Below, piece after piece: positions 18,523 through 28,079 of a stretch of DNA of 64,000 nt (positions within the stretch are counted from its first letter, which is position 1; each line of letters starts with the position of its first letter). The notes below the pieces were generated by a model. The model was not told the origin of the DNA. It made no database searches and was given only the letters and a program-made list of their open reading frames with translations. The DNA is from CAWDMW01 sp963803575. GTDB taxonomy: Bacteria; Pseudomonadota; Alphaproteobacteria; Rickettsiales; UBA998. The position numbers were made by a program, and so were the translations under genes. Location: NCBI GenBank assembly GCA_963803575.1, contig CAWDMW010000002.1, positions 806,001-870,000 of the forward strand. Reading direction: 5' to 3'.

Positions 18523-19688
18523 GGCGTGCCTTTATCAGAGGTTTCCTGCAGTGCTTTAGGTGTTTCAGCGTTGTCCTTTTGCTTAACCTGCATTCCGGCA
18601 ACCGCCCCACTTAAGCGGCTGGTGACCACGTTAACAGTATCGCTGGCATTGGGCACAACGATATGACGGTCATCTGAATAGAGACTGGTGACATCCAGTT
18701 CATATAACTCATGTTTGTTATTAATGCCCCATACGGTGCCATCCTTTTGTCGTGCGCTGGCAGGAATAAGCCATACGTTAGAGAGTGTTTCTCCTTTGAC
18801 GAGTATGTGAGAAAATAGCCCGGGAAGGAGTGATTTAGGCATGTTTTTAAAGCCTAAGCGTACGGTCGCAAAGCGTGTTTGAGCATCCAGTAATGCCGCG
18901 CCACGTTTAATGTATCCTTCATGCGTAAATGTCTCGCCTAAGAATGTGGTGTCTATGGTAATGGCTGGGTTATCTGTCTGGAGTAGCCAGTCCAGTTGCT
19001 GGTCATTCAATGATGCCTGCACTTCCAGTGAGGCAAGTGCAAACACGGTGCCATAACTTTGGCCTGCTGTGACATATTGTCCGGCATCAACATTGCTTTC
19101 AACCACTTTGCCGTCAAAGGGAAAGCGGACATCCGTGCGTTTCAGGCTTAGCTCTGCTTTACCGAGATTCGCTTTAGCCGCGTCCAGTGCTGCTTGCGCC
19201 TCCGCAAGTTGGGGTGTACGAGCCACCAGTGCTGGTGCAGGTTTATCTGGATTAAGCTGACGCCATTCTGCCAGTGCTGCATCAGCTTCCGCTTGTTGCA
19301 GGTCTAATGCGGTGCGTGCTTGCGCTACATCTGCCCTGCGCTGCTCGACATCATAGCGGTAGTCGCGATCATCAATACGAAACACGGTTTGATTTTTGTG
19401 AAAGGTACCACCATCATGGAATTGTGGATGCACATAGGTAACCCGACCGCTTACCTGTGGCACCACATTCACATCGGCTTGTGCCTGTACGGTACCGGTT
19501 GTATCAAATTGAACCCGATGATCTGATGGCTGTACTGTCTCCATAGATACATACACATCACGTATATCATTATTACGTGTGAGTTCTGTTTTGCCGAGCG
19601 CCTTCAGCGCATAAGACACACCAAGGGATCCGGCAATAAAGAGTATCACCAGGAAAAGTTGCAGGCGGCCTTTATATATATCGTTCAT
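18519..19688 (-). CDS. RND efflux periplasmic adaptor (membrane fusion protein)
   Basis: A 389-residue adaptor that bridges the pump and the outer-membrane channel. An N-terminal membrane anchor (LQLFLVILFIAGSLGVSYAL) is followed by the lipoyl half-motif TTGTVQAQADVNVVPQVSGRV in outline, a long alpha hairpin rich in Ala, Gln and Glu (residues about 110-180), and the second lipoyl half (RFPFDGKVVESNVDAGQYV). It lacks a lipobox Cys, so anchoring is by the helix. It lies between the outer-membrane factor (21 bases upstream) and the pump gene (four-base overlap). Confidence 0.92.
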   Translation of the reverse strand: MNDIYKGRLQLFLVILFIAGSLGVSYALKALGKTELTRNNDIRDVYVSMETVQPSDHRVQFDTTGTVQAQADVNVVPQVSGRVTYVHPQFHDGGTFHKNQTVFRIDDRDYRYDVEQRRADVAQARTALDLQQAEADAALAEWRQLNPDKPAPALVARTPQLAEAQAALDAAKANLGKAELSLKRTDVRFPFDGKVVESNVDAGQYVTAGQSYGTVFALASLEVQASLNDQQLDWLLQTDNPAITIDTTFLGETFTHEGYIKRGAALLDAQTRFATVRLGFKNMPKSLLPGLFSHILVKGETLSNVWLIPASARQKDGTVWGINNKHELYELDVTSLYSDDRHIVVPNASDTVNVVTSRLSGAVAGMQVKQKDNAETPKALQETSDKGTP

Positions 19689-19709
19689 ATAATGTCTGTC
19701 ACGTAGATG

Positions 19710-21182
19710 TTAGGTGCATGTTGGTTGTATGTCGGCATTCGTATCTTCAAACCAGTCTCCCCCCAATGCCAGATATAACGCGGTACGGTTATTCCAGAGT
19801 TGTTGTGATGTGCGTAATAATTGCTGCTGCGCTGCGTAATGCAACCTCTGTGTTTCCAGCCTATCACGTAAATCACGAATCCCAATGCCGTAACGTTTGG
19901 TTGAAAAAGTATCTGTCTGTTCCAGATTTTGTGCAGAGAGCTTTAAACGATCAATCTCTTTACGAAGTAGTCCGTCATGATGCATGGCTGTTTCCACTTC
20001 TCGCAAAGCCTGCAAAATGACGTTGCTATAGCTTGCGGCCATTTCCTGTGCTTCTGCTTCACGTAAACGGATATTGGCACGCAACGCACCACCTTCAAAC
20101 AAGCGTGTTGTCAGGCTGGAAATAAACGCACCAGCCAATTGTTGCGTGTCAATTAACGTTTCAACCGTGTTGCTGTTAAAGCCAATATTGCCGCTAAGGG
20201 TAAGACCCGGATACAGATCTGCAATAGCAACCCCGATATTTGCATTTGCTGCTTTCAGGCGCAATTCTGAAGCGCGTATATCAGGTCTGCGATCCAGCAA
20301 ATGTGCAGGCATACAGGCGGGTATGGGTTCCGGTGGCGGCATGAGCGGGAGGGTGGTATGCATTGTTTTCGGGGTTCCCGGGGCTTTGCCAAGCAACACA
20401 TCCATCTGATAGTACTGTTCCTGAAGTGTACGTTTCTGGCTGAAATAATCCGCCTCAACAGAGGTGATGTTTTCTTCTGCCAGATACACATCACTTAACG
20501 TCACATTCTGCACACCCAGATCATAGCGGCGGCGTACGGTGTCATAAAGCAAACGTCGGTTTTTGACAGTGTCTTCTGCCAGTGCAACCAGACGGGATGT
20601 AGTGGAAATCGCCACGCGTGTATCCAGCAGTTGCACAATCAGGCTTTGCATGAGCGCTTCCCGGTCATAAGCAGCAGATAATGACAATGCTTCAGCCGCT
20701 TCTTTTGCGCGTCGAATACGGCCGAACAAATCTAATTGCCAGGATACATTGGCCTGAGCGCTATAATTTGTAGCATAAATACGCTCTGGTGGCGCAAAGC
20801 CTCCCAAAATGCCTCCTCCCTGCACGACAGGTGGAATCATGTTACGGGATGATCCTATATCTGCGCTAATGGCTGGATATAAAGTGCTTCCGCTAATGGT
20901 GGCTTGTGCCTGTGCTTGTGTAATACGCGCCGCAGCTTCCTGCAATGATGGGTTGCCCTGCATGAGCATATCGGTATATTTTGCCATTAGCGGGTCATTT
21001 AGTCTTTCCCACCAGTGATTCATGCTACCTGCTTCATCAGTGTCAGCGCTGTTAATGTAATGCTCATGGGCTGCAACGGCTGGTTGCTTGGGGCGCACGT
21101 AATCATCCCCTACCATACATGCAGGCAGTAGGAATAATAGGGTAATAGATATAACTATGTGGCAGCGCATCATATTCTTCAT
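19710..21182 (-). CDS. Outer-membrane efflux lipoprotein (NodT/OprM type)
   Basis: TolC-superfamily outer-membrane factor. From the ATG at 21182 the protein is 490 residues and begins with a signal peptide ending in the lipobox LLPAC, followed by MVGDDYVRPKQP, the standard start of NodT/OprM lipoproteins. An in-frame ATG at 21227 would add 15 residues before the signal peptide and is less likely. Two internal repeats of the channel fold show as the LQEAAARITQAQAQA and ASELRLKAANANIGVA helices. First gene of the efflux operon; the promoter should lie in the 87 bases shared with nth. Confidence 0.9.
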   Translation of the reverse strand: MKNMMRCHIVISITLLFLLPACMVGDDYVRPKQPAVAAHEHYINSADTDEAGSMNHWWERLNDPLMAKYTDMLMQGNPSLQEAAARITQAQAQATISGSTLYPAISADIGSSRNMIPPVVQGGGILGGFAPPERIYATNYSAQANVSWQLDLFGRIRRAKEAAEALSLSAAYDREALMQSLIVQLLDTRVAISTTSRLVALAEDTVKNRRLLYDTVRRRYDLGVQNVTLSDVYLAEENITSVEADYFSQKRTLQEQYYQMDVLLGKAPGTPKTMHTTLPLMPPPEPIPACMPAHLLDRRPDIRASELRLKAANANIGVAIADLYPGLTLSGNIGFNSNTVETLIDTQQLAGAFISSLTTRLFEGGALRANIRLREAEAQEMAASYSNVILQALREVETAMHHDGLLRKEIDRLKLSAQNLEQTDTFSTKRYGIGIRDLRDRLETQRLHYAAQQQLLRTSQQLWNNRTALYLALGGDWFEDTNADIQPTCT

Positions 21183-21269
21183 GTATAAAGCACAGAACGT
21201 ATAATAGATATGGAAGAAACATGACAATCTGTTACACCGCTCTAGCGCGATAATCTTTATGTTACTCCT

Positions 21270-21920
21270 ATGACACGTACCTTAACCAAACCTTCTATTG
21301 CTACAGTATTTGCCCGCTTTGCCGCGCATGAACCAAGCCCCGTGACGGAGTTGCACGCGCCCAATGAGTTTTGTTTGCTCATTTCCATTGTGTTATCCGC
21401 GCAAGCAACGGATGTATCCGTTAATAAAGCAACAGTTGCATTATACGCCGTGGCGGATGACCCGCATCGTATGCTTGCTTTGGGAGAGGAGGGGCTAAAA
21501 GGTTATATTAAAACCATTGGGCTGTATAATAGTAAGGCAAAGAATGTCATCGCGTTATGCCATAAACTCTTAAACGAATATGACGGAATCATTCCTGAAA
21601 CACGTGATGCGTTGCAAACATTACCCGGTGTTGGACGAAAAACTGCCAATGTATGGCTTAATTGTGCGCGTAATCAACCGTTGATGGCTGTTGACACGCA
21701 TGTCTTTCGCGTGGCTAACCGAACCGGATTGGTGCAGGCAAAAAACGTACGTGAATGCGAAGATCAGTTGATGGAGTGCATCCCGCCAGAGTATTTACTC
21801 CACGCACATCACTGGCTGATATTGCATGGCAGATATACATGCAAAGCACGCACACCCTTATGCGGTAACTGCCTTATCGCGGATATATGCACCTACAGCG
21901 ATAAACTATTACCCGATTAA
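21270..21920 (+). CDS. nth: Endonuclease III
   Basis: Bifunctional DNA glycosylase and AP lyase that removes oxidised pyrimidines. The helix-hairpin-helix LPGVGRKTANVW carries the catalytic Lys124, and Asp142 lies in VDTHVFRVANR. The [4Fe-4S] cluster is held by Cys191, Cys198, Cys201 and Cys207 in the C-x6-C-x2-C-x5-C pattern. 216 residues, typical. It is divergent from the efflux operon and convergent with the beta-phosphoglucomutase gene. Confidence 0.95.
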   Translation: MTRTLTKPSIATVFARFAAHEPSPVTELHAPNEFCLLISIVLSAQATDVSVNKATVALYAVADDPHRMLALGEEGLKGYIKTIGLYNSKAKNVIALCHKLLNEYDGIIPETRDALQTLPGVGRKTANVWLNCARNQPLMAVDTHVFRVANRTGLVQAKNVRECEDQLMECIPPEYLLHAHHWLILHGRYTCKARTPLCGNCLIADICTYSDKLLPD

Positions 21921-21930
21921 TATATATCGG

Positions 21931-22590
21931 TTAGGCCGCTTTCCAACGGGTAAGCACATCATCCAGCACAATATCTGCGAAGGCGGGATAAACCATATCT
22001 GCCTGTGCCAGTACGGTGTCATCACCGATACCCACCGCAAACATCTTCGCTGATTTAATTGCCTGTACCCCTGCTGCAGCGTCCTCTACACCAATACACT
22101 GGTCGGATGTTGTGTCAAACGCGTTGACCACGTCTAAAAACACGTCAGGTGCAGGTTTACTGTTAGGGATGGTGGCTGCATCAGCGACATAATCAAACAT
22201 ATGCGTGAGTTCCAGACTATCTAGCACCATCAGTGCGTTCTTGCTGGCGGATGCCAGTCCAATCTTATGCCCATTGTTTCTCAGTGTTTGCAGCAAATGA
22301 TTCACTCCCGGCAGCGTATCTTTCGGACTCATATCTGCGATGGACGCGACATAATCTTCATTCTTCTGATGCATCAGGGCGGTGATGCGTTCTTCGCTAT
22401 AGTGATTGTCATCTTTCGCTAGAATATATTCCAGTGATTCACGACGTCCCACGCCTTTAAGGGCTTCATTGTCGTCATGTGTGAAATCTATGTCCAGACT
22501 GGTAGCTAAACGCTTCCATGCCCGGTAATGATATTCTGCAGTGTCAGTAATGACACCATCAAGATCAAAGATAAATGCGGGGTTAGCCAT
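21931..22590 (-). CDS. pgmB: Beta-phosphoglucomutase
   Basis: HAD-superfamily enzyme that converts beta-glucose 1-phosphate to glucose 6-phosphate. The catalytic motif FDLDGVITDTAEYHYRAW includes the nucleophile Asp9 and the acid/base Asp11, the signature of beta-PGM among HAD phosphatases. Later motifs are GLASASKN (motif II) and GVEDAAAGVQAIKSA (motif IV). 219 residues. It overlaps the end of the GH65 phosphorylase by eight bases, so the product of the phosphorylase is passed to an enzyme made from the same mRNA. Confidence 0.93.
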   Translation of the reverse strand: MANPAFIFDLDGVITDTAEYHYRAWKRLATSLDIDFTHDDNEALKGVGRRESLEYILAKDDNHYSEERITALMHQKNEDYVASIADMSPKDTLPGVNHLLQTLRNNGHKIGLASASKNALMVLDSLELTHMFDYVADAATIPNSKPAPDVFLDVVNAFDTTSDQCIGVEDAAAGVQAIKSAKMFAVGIGDDTVLAQADMVYPAFADIVLDDVLTRWKAA

Positions 22591-24943
22591 AACGTTGTTC
22601 TTCCTTTATATGTGGCATGGTGTAGGGTTGCTCAGGCTTCAGAGTTAATGCATCCTGATGATGATACACGGTGATAGGGCTGTCATGTGTAAGTGTGTAC
22701 ACAGTATTGTCATGTGAGATGGTGATGCGTAGTACGGCACCACGGAATTGCAGGTTAAATGAGTAGCTTGTCCAGCCTTCAGGGCAATAAGGTTTAAAAT
22801 GCAGGGTGTTATCGTAGCATTCCATGCCTGAAAATCCCATCACAATACTCATCCATGAGCCAGCCATACATGCAGTATGCAGGCCATATTGCGTATTATG
22901 ATGCAAATTATCAATATCCATACGGACATTATCTTTAAAGAAATTATATGCCTGATCGTATTGTCCGGCGCGAGCAGATTCGACGCTGTAAATACAGGTA
23001 GATAAGGTAGAGTCATGCGTGGTGATCGGGGTGTAATAATCCAGATTTGCCTTGCGCACGTCATCGTCAAATTCATAACCCAGCAATGCCATGGCTAGCA
23101 CCACGTCCGCTTGCTTTAATACCTGATAACGGTAAATAATCAGTGGATGATAATGCAGCAATAGAGGGTATTTGTCTTTTGGCATTTCCTCAAAGTTCCA
23201 GCGCGGCTTGGCGAGGAAGCCATCATCCTGAGGGTGAATGCCATGCGCTTCATCATAGGGCAGATACATGTTTTCTGCTGCCTGTTGCCAGCGCTCTAAT
23301 TCTGTTTCCTCGAGGTTGATCTGCTTGGCGATACGCGTTGCTTCATCCGGATGCTCTTCCTGCAATTCACGGTAGCACCGTACCGCAGTACGCAAATGCA
23401 TCCGCGCCATCGCATTGGTGTAGAAGTTATTATCAACCATGGCGGAGTATTCGTCAGGGCCCGTCACTTCGTTTAAGCAAAACTGATTATCCCGCATAGC
23501 GGAGAAATGCCCAAGCTCCGACCAGAAACGTGCAGTTTCTAACAGCATTTCTATACCATAGCGGCACATGAAGTCCCAGTCTTTCGTCGCATTGAAATAT
23601 TGTCGGATTGCGTAAGCGATGGCTGCGTTAATATGGTATTGTGCAGTACCGGCAGGGAAATAGGCGGAGCATTCTTCACCGCTAATTGTGCGCCATGCAT
23701 ATAACGCACCGCTGCTATGAGACATTTGTAACGCTCTCTCACGCGCTGCATCCAGAGTATTATATCGGTATTCCAGAAGTTTACGTGCTAGTTCAGGAGC
23801 CGTATAAACAAAGAAAGGAACAATATAAATCTCGGTATCCCAAAAATAATGTCCGTCATAGCCCGGCCCGGACAATCCCTTGGCTGCGATAGCACGCTTT
23901 CCATCACGCCCGCTAGACTGGAAGATGTGAAACAGATTGAAACGTATGCCCTGCTGCAAGGCCGCGTCTCCTTCAATAGATACATCGCCGTACTTCCAAA
24001 ATGCATCCAGTTGCTCTTTTTGCGTGGAAACCAGTTGGTTAATGCCGCGCTGCTCTGCCCGTTCTAACGTGCCATACATAAGCTTAGTGATACTGGCTTC
24101 GTCTTTGCGCTGTCCATGATGGTAGCTCACATATTTAGTGAGAGAGATAGAGTGACCATCTTGTAGCTCGTTACCAAAGGATGCAATAAATGTGGTAGAT
24201 TCGTCACAGGAACGATTTTCGATGAACGTACCATTTTTGCAACTATGCGTACAGGAAGAGCCAACAATAAAGCCGCTTCCTTCTACCTCATGCAGCGTGT
24301 GCATGGCATGTTTGTTCATTTCCCAATCTAATTGACGCAGACTTTCTGAGGTATCAATATGCCCGGCGCGCGGATCAAAGTCATCTTTCGCATGGTGGCG
24401 CAAATGCCCTGTACCAAGCAATGACTCCAGCATAATGGTTCCGTCAAATCCAATAGGCGTTACTTCATATTCTAATGCCATCAAATGCTGATCTGCAAGC
24501 GACACAATACGACGGCTTTTCACACGTAATTTGCGATTCGCATCAATTTGCCACAGCGTGTTACGTTCCAAAATACCTGTACGAAAATCCAGATGGCGTA
24601 CATGTTCCAGTGCCGCAAAATGAGATGGAATAAAGAGCTGATCGTCAATGAAAATGCGGATGGCTTTAGCATCCGGCACCTGCACCATCTTATTATTATG
24701 CGTGGCAAAACCATGGGCAGATTCTTCATAGAAGATCGGCACACGCATATACACACCGTTCAAATAGGTGCCTTCCTGTGATGAAGGATTATCGGTCAGG
24801 GATTCTTCCAGTGTGCCACGGGTTCCCATATATCCATTGGCAAGACTGAACAGTGTTTCTGCCAGTGTGAGGGTATTTGAATTTAGTTCCGTTTCTTCTA
24901 GTTTCCACGGATGGATATCAAACAGATGGGGTTGTGACATCAT
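22583..24943 (-). CDS. Glycoside hydrolase family 65 disaccharide phosphorylase
   Basis: Inverting phosphorylase of 786 residues that splits an alpha-linked glucose disaccharide with phosphate into glucose and beta-glucose 1-phosphate. The catalytic acid is Glu498 in EVTGPDEYSAM. Other visible GH65 features are the N-terminal GYMGTRGTLEES and the barrel segment SGPGYDGHYFWDTEIY. Which sugar it uses (maltose, trehalose, kojibiose or nigerose) cannot be read with confidence from the sequence. pgmB overlaps downstream, and a permease is divergently transcribed 73 bases upstream. The three make a coherent uptake and phosphorolysis unit that saves one ATP per disaccharide. Confidence 0.92.
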   Translation of the reverse strand: MMSQPHLFDIHPWKLEETELNSNTLTLAETLFSLANGYMGTRGTLEESLTDNPSSQEGTYLNGVYMRVPIFYEESAHGFATHNNKMVQVPDAKAIRIFIDDQLFIPSHFAALEHVRHLDFRTGILERNTLWQIDANRKLRVKSRRIVSLADQHLMALEYEVTPIGFDGTIMLESLLGTGHLRHHAKDDFDPRAGHIDTSESLRQLDWEMNKHAMHTLHEVEGSGFIVGSSCTHSCKNGTFIENRSCDESTTFIASFGNELQDGHSISLTKYVSYHHGQRKDEASITKLMYGTLERAEQRGINQLVSTQKEQLDAFWKYGDVSIEGDAALQQGIRFNLFHIFQSSGRDGKRAIAAKGLSGPGYDGHYFWDTEIYIVPFFVYTAPELARKLLEYRYNTLDAARERALQMSHSSGALYAWRTISGEECSAYFPAGTAQYHINAAIAYAIRQYFNATKDWDFMCRYGIEMLLETARFWSELGHFSAMRDNQFCLNEVTGPDEYSAMVDNNFYTNAMARMHLRTAVRCYRELQEEHPDEATRIAKQINLEETELERWQQAAENMYLPYDEAHGIHPQDDGFLAKPRWNFEEMPKDKYPLLLHYHPLIIYRYQVLKQADVVLAMALLGYEFDDDVRKANLDYYTPITTHDSTLSTCIYSVESARAGQYDQAYNFFKDNVRMDIDNLHHNTQYGLHTACMAGSWMSIVMGFSGMECYDNTLHFKPYCPEGWTSYSFNLQFRGAVLRITISHDNTVYTLTHDSPITVYHHQDALTLKPEQPYTMPHIKEEQRYG

Positions 24944-25016
24944 TGACTCATATTGTGTTATTTAAGTTTTAGAGAATCATACTTCTTGCATATCGTAAAC
25001 CATATGTTAGGTATAA

Positions 25017-26300
25017 ATGCCAGAATTAATAACAGAAAAACTACATATGCGACATAAAAGCCTAAAAGTAGGCCTGCTTCTGGCGTTTACTTACTTCATC
25101 TTCGCTATTTTACTCAATAGCGTAGGCACTGTCATCCTTCAGGTAATCAACAATTACGACGTCCTCAAAACGGATGCCAGTCAGTTGGAAGCCTTTAAGG
25201 ATTTACCTATAGCGATTATTTCATTTCTGGCAGCATCTGCGTTGCCGCGCTTCGGCCTCAGGCGAGCCATGATGGTAGGGATGGCGATTATTGCACTCAC
25301 CTGCGCTGTAACCCCTCTATTTCCAGCCTTCTGGATGACAAAGCTGATGTTTCTTTGCACTGGTGTGGCTTTTGCACTGGTGAAAGTATCTGTTTATGCC
25401 AGCATTGGCCTGATGACGAATGGCAGCCGCGAACATGCGGGAATGCTCAATATTATCGAAGGGCTATACATGGTTGGGGTGCTTGCGGGCTACTGGCTGT
25501 TTAGTGCGTTTATTGATGCGGATGATCCGAAATCTACGGAGTGGCTGGTCGTGTACTGGTATATTGCCGGGTTGTGCGTGATAAATATTCTCTTATGGCT
25601 TGTCACACCGATGGATGAATCTGAGTTAGAGGTTAGTGAAGGCAAGAGTCGTATGGAAGAGTTTATTGATATGGTGCAGTTGGTGAAATTGCCTTTAGTT
25701 TATGTGTTTGTTATTTCAGTGTTCTTATATGTACTCGTGGAACAAGGCGTGGGTACATGGCTGCCAACATTTAACAATAAGATTTTGCAACTGCCTCCTG
25801 ATATGAGTGTACAGGCAACCAGCATTTTTGCTGCTTGTCTGGCTGTAGGACGTCTAAGCGCAGGCATGATAATGCAACATGTCAATTGGTATGTCGTACT
25901 TAATGCCTGTTTGCTAATTATGGTCGGGTTGATTCTCATCACGATGCCTATGACAGAAAATATTAGTCATGACACGGATGTTACATGGTTAAATGTGTCT
26001 CCTGCTGCTTATGTGTTTCCACTTATCGGACTGTTTATGGCACCTATCTATCCCGCCATCAATTCCGTTATCTTAAGCACACTGCCCAAAAGGCAACATG
26101 CAAGTATGACGGGATTGATCGTTATTTTCTCAGCACTGGGAGGCACAACAGGTTCCATTCTCATTGGTATAGCGTTTGATGCGCTGGATGGCCAGACTGC
26201 GTTTTACCTCTCCATTATCCCTATTTCTGGCGTCATGATTGCGTTGTTTGCCCTTAGAAAACTGGTGAATAAGCGCCGTGCAGTAAAAATTGTGGATTAA
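25017..26300 (+). CDS. MFS transporter, probable sugar permease
   Basis: A 427-residue major facilitator with about twelve hydrophobic helices. TM1 is LLLAFTYFIFAILLNSVG, and the loop between TM2 and TM3 carries PRFGLRRAMMVG in place of the usual charged motif. The overall pattern resembles the fucose/glucose-galactose permease branch. It is divergent from the GH65-pgmB pair across 73 bases, so a shared control region is likely and its substrate is probably the same disaccharide or its glucose. The substrate assignment is context-based inference. Confidence 0.82.
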   Translation: MPELITEKLHMRHKSLKVGLLLAFTYFIFAILLNSVGTVILQVINNYDVLKTDASQLEAFKDLPIAIISFLAASALPRFGLRRAMMVGMAIIALTCAVTPLFPAFWMTKLMFLCTGVAFALVKVSVYASIGLMTNGSREHAGMLNIIEGLYMVGVLAGYWLFSAFIDADDPKSTEWLVVYWYIAGLCVINILLWLVTPMDESELEVSEGKSRMEEFIDMVQLVKLPLVYVFVISVFLYVLVEQGVGTWLPTFNNKILQLPPDMSVQATSIFAACLAVGRLSAGMIMQHVNWYVVLNACLLIMVGLILITMPMTENISHDTDVTWLNVSPAAYVFPLIGLFMAPIYPAINSVILSTLPKRQHASMTGLIVIFSALGGTTGSILIGIAFDALDGQTAFYLSIIPISGVMIALFALRKLVNKRRAVKIVD

Positions 26301-26376
26301 GCATGAGACATTTTATGCTTGCATTTACGTAATGTTGTTTCTAGCTTCACGCTGATATTTAGACACAGGTTACACA

Positions 26377-27870
26377 ATGTACATAGCAATAAGTTTATTT
26401 TTTATCACCGTCATGGCAACACTGCCTGCTTTTGCTGGAGCCGACCCCGTGGCTGCGTTTGAGCATGGTTTTGGTATTGTGGTTAGCGGGCTAAAGGACT
26501 TCTTGTTTTACCCTGTATTGGGCTTTCCTGCACTGGTGTTATGGTTAATTGCCGGAGGTGTTTATTTCTCGCTTATCACCAGATTAGTAAATGTCCGGCT
26601 GCTCAAACATGCGTTGGATGTTACCCGAGGCAAATATACGCGACCGGAAGATCAAGGGGAGATTACGCATTTTCAGGCGATGGCAACCTCTATTTCCGGT
26701 ACAGTCGGACTGGGCAACATTGCGGGCGTGTCTGTAGCCGTGGCGATTGGAGGGCCGGGCGCTGTAGTGTGGATGATGATTGCCGGCATATTTGGTATGG
26801 CAACAAAATTTGCTGAAGCAACGCTTGGGCATAAATTTCGTGTGATCGAAGCAGACGGTACAGTGAAAGCCGGAGCATTTATCTATCTCAAAGAAGGGCT
26901 TGCACAGCAACATAAGAAAAGTCTTGGATATGGGTTATCTGTGGTATTTGCCATTTTCTGCTTAGGTGGTGCATTTGGTGCAGGTAACATGTTTCAGTCC
27001 AACCAGACAGTGGTGATTCTAACAGACACATTTACTTCCCTGAATGGGTATGGCGAATTAATTGCACTATTGCTTGCGGTGTTTGTAGGGGTGGTGCTGC
27101 TTGGGGGAATCACTCGTATTGCATCCGTTGCAGAAATGATTGTACCGCTAATGGCAGTCATCTATATTGGGGCTTGTGTTGTGGTACTGGTGGTTCATGC
27201 CGGAATGCTTGGGCAAGCTGTTAGCACGATGTTTACGGAAGCATTCAGTGGCAATGCCCTAACGGGTGGTGTGCTTGGAGCCATTATTGTTGGGTTTCAG
27301 CGTTCTGCGTTTTCTAATGAAGCAGGGATTGGTTCTGCTTCTATTGTCCATCCCACAGCTAAAAACAATGAGCCAGTGCGCGCAGGATGTACCGCATTGC
27401 TGGAAACGTTTGTCGATACGATGGTGATATGTTTTCTGACCGGACTGGTTGTTACCGTCACCGGGGAATATCAGGATACCAGTAAAGAAGGGATTGCGCT
27501 TGCCAGTGCATCCTTTGCAACCGTGATTGACTGGTTTCCGATTGTCTTATCCGTATGTGTGTTTTTCTTCGCTTTTTCTACGATGATTACGTGGAGCTAT
27601 TATGGCGGTCAGGCATGGACATTCCTGTTTAAAGGCAAGGGAATTCGACTATATCAGTTGCTCTTTTGCGTGATGGTGTTCTTTGGCGGTGCGTCTGACA
27701 AGCTTGGCATGATTCTGGATTTCTCGGATTTGCTGCTGCTGTCTATGGCTATTCCTAACCTGATTGGGATGTACTTAATGTCTGGCATAGTCAGAGCTGA
27801 GGTATCTTCTTACGTAGCACGCATGAAAGCTGGCACCTTTCATGCGAATGATGATACCGTGGCGGCATAA
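26377..27870 (+). CDS. AGCS-family sodium:alanine/glycine symporter
   Basis: Sodium-coupled amino-acid symporter of 497 residues. The family signature is clear: SISGTVGLGNIAGVSVAVAI at about residue 108, followed by GGPGAVVWMMIAGIFGM, and later AFSNEAGIGSASIVHPTAK and LLETFVDTMVICFLTG. The start has a short signal-like helix (ATLPAFAGADPVAAFEHG), common in the family. It stands alone, 76 bases after the MFS gene on the same strand. Alanine or glycine is the usual substrate. Confidence 0.92.
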   Translation: MYIAISLFFITVMATLPAFAGADPVAAFEHGFGIVVSGLKDFLFYPVLGFPALVLWLIAGGVYFSLITRLVNVRLLKHALDVTRGKYTRPEDQGEITHFQAMATSISGTVGLGNIAGVSVAVAIGGPGAVVWMMIAGIFGMATKFAEATLGHKFRVIEADGTVKAGAFIYLKEGLAQQHKKSLGYGLSVVFAIFCLGGAFGAGNMFQSNQTVVILTDTFTSLNGYGELIALLLAVFVGVVLLGGITRIASVAEMIVPLMAVIYIGACVVVLVVHAGMLGQAVSTMFTEAFSGNALTGGVLGAIIVGFQRSAFSNEAGIGSASIVHPTAKNNEPVRAGCTALLETFVDTMVICFLTGLVVTVTGEYQDTSKEGIALASASFATVIDWFPIVLSVCVFFFAFSTMITWSYYGGQAWTFLFKGKGIRLYQLLFCVMVFFGGASDKLGMILDFSDLLLLSMAIPNLIGMYLMSGIVRAEVSSYVARMKAGTFHANDDTVAA

Positions 27871-27945
27871 GCAGTATTACCAAGTTCTCTAACAAAGAAT
27901 GGTTTACAAATAAGCCAGCATTCTATATCACCATAGTCCTGATAT

Positions 27946-28022
27946 GCGCCCGTAGCTCAACTGGATAGAGCATCTGACTTCTAATCTGAAGGTTGCAGGT
28001 TCGAGTCCTGCCGGGCGCACCA
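27946..28022 (+). tRNA. tRNA-Arg (anticodon UCU)
   Basis: A complete cloverleaf. The acceptor GCGCCCG pairs with CGGGCGC, discriminator A is at 28019, and the CCA end is encoded at 28020-28022. The D arm is GCTC/GAGC, the T arm GCAGG/CCTGC with loop TTCGAGT. The anticodon TCT is at 27980-27982 in loop CTTCTAA. The anticodon stem TCTGA (27973-27977) against TCTGA (27985-27989) has a central U-U mismatch. Relatives I recall have TCAGA on the 5' side. All other features are canonical. Confidence 0.95.
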
Positions 28023-28079
28023 CTTTATTAGACGTGTATTAGGTGTTTAGTCCCGGATTGTGTTGTTCGTATTATATGT

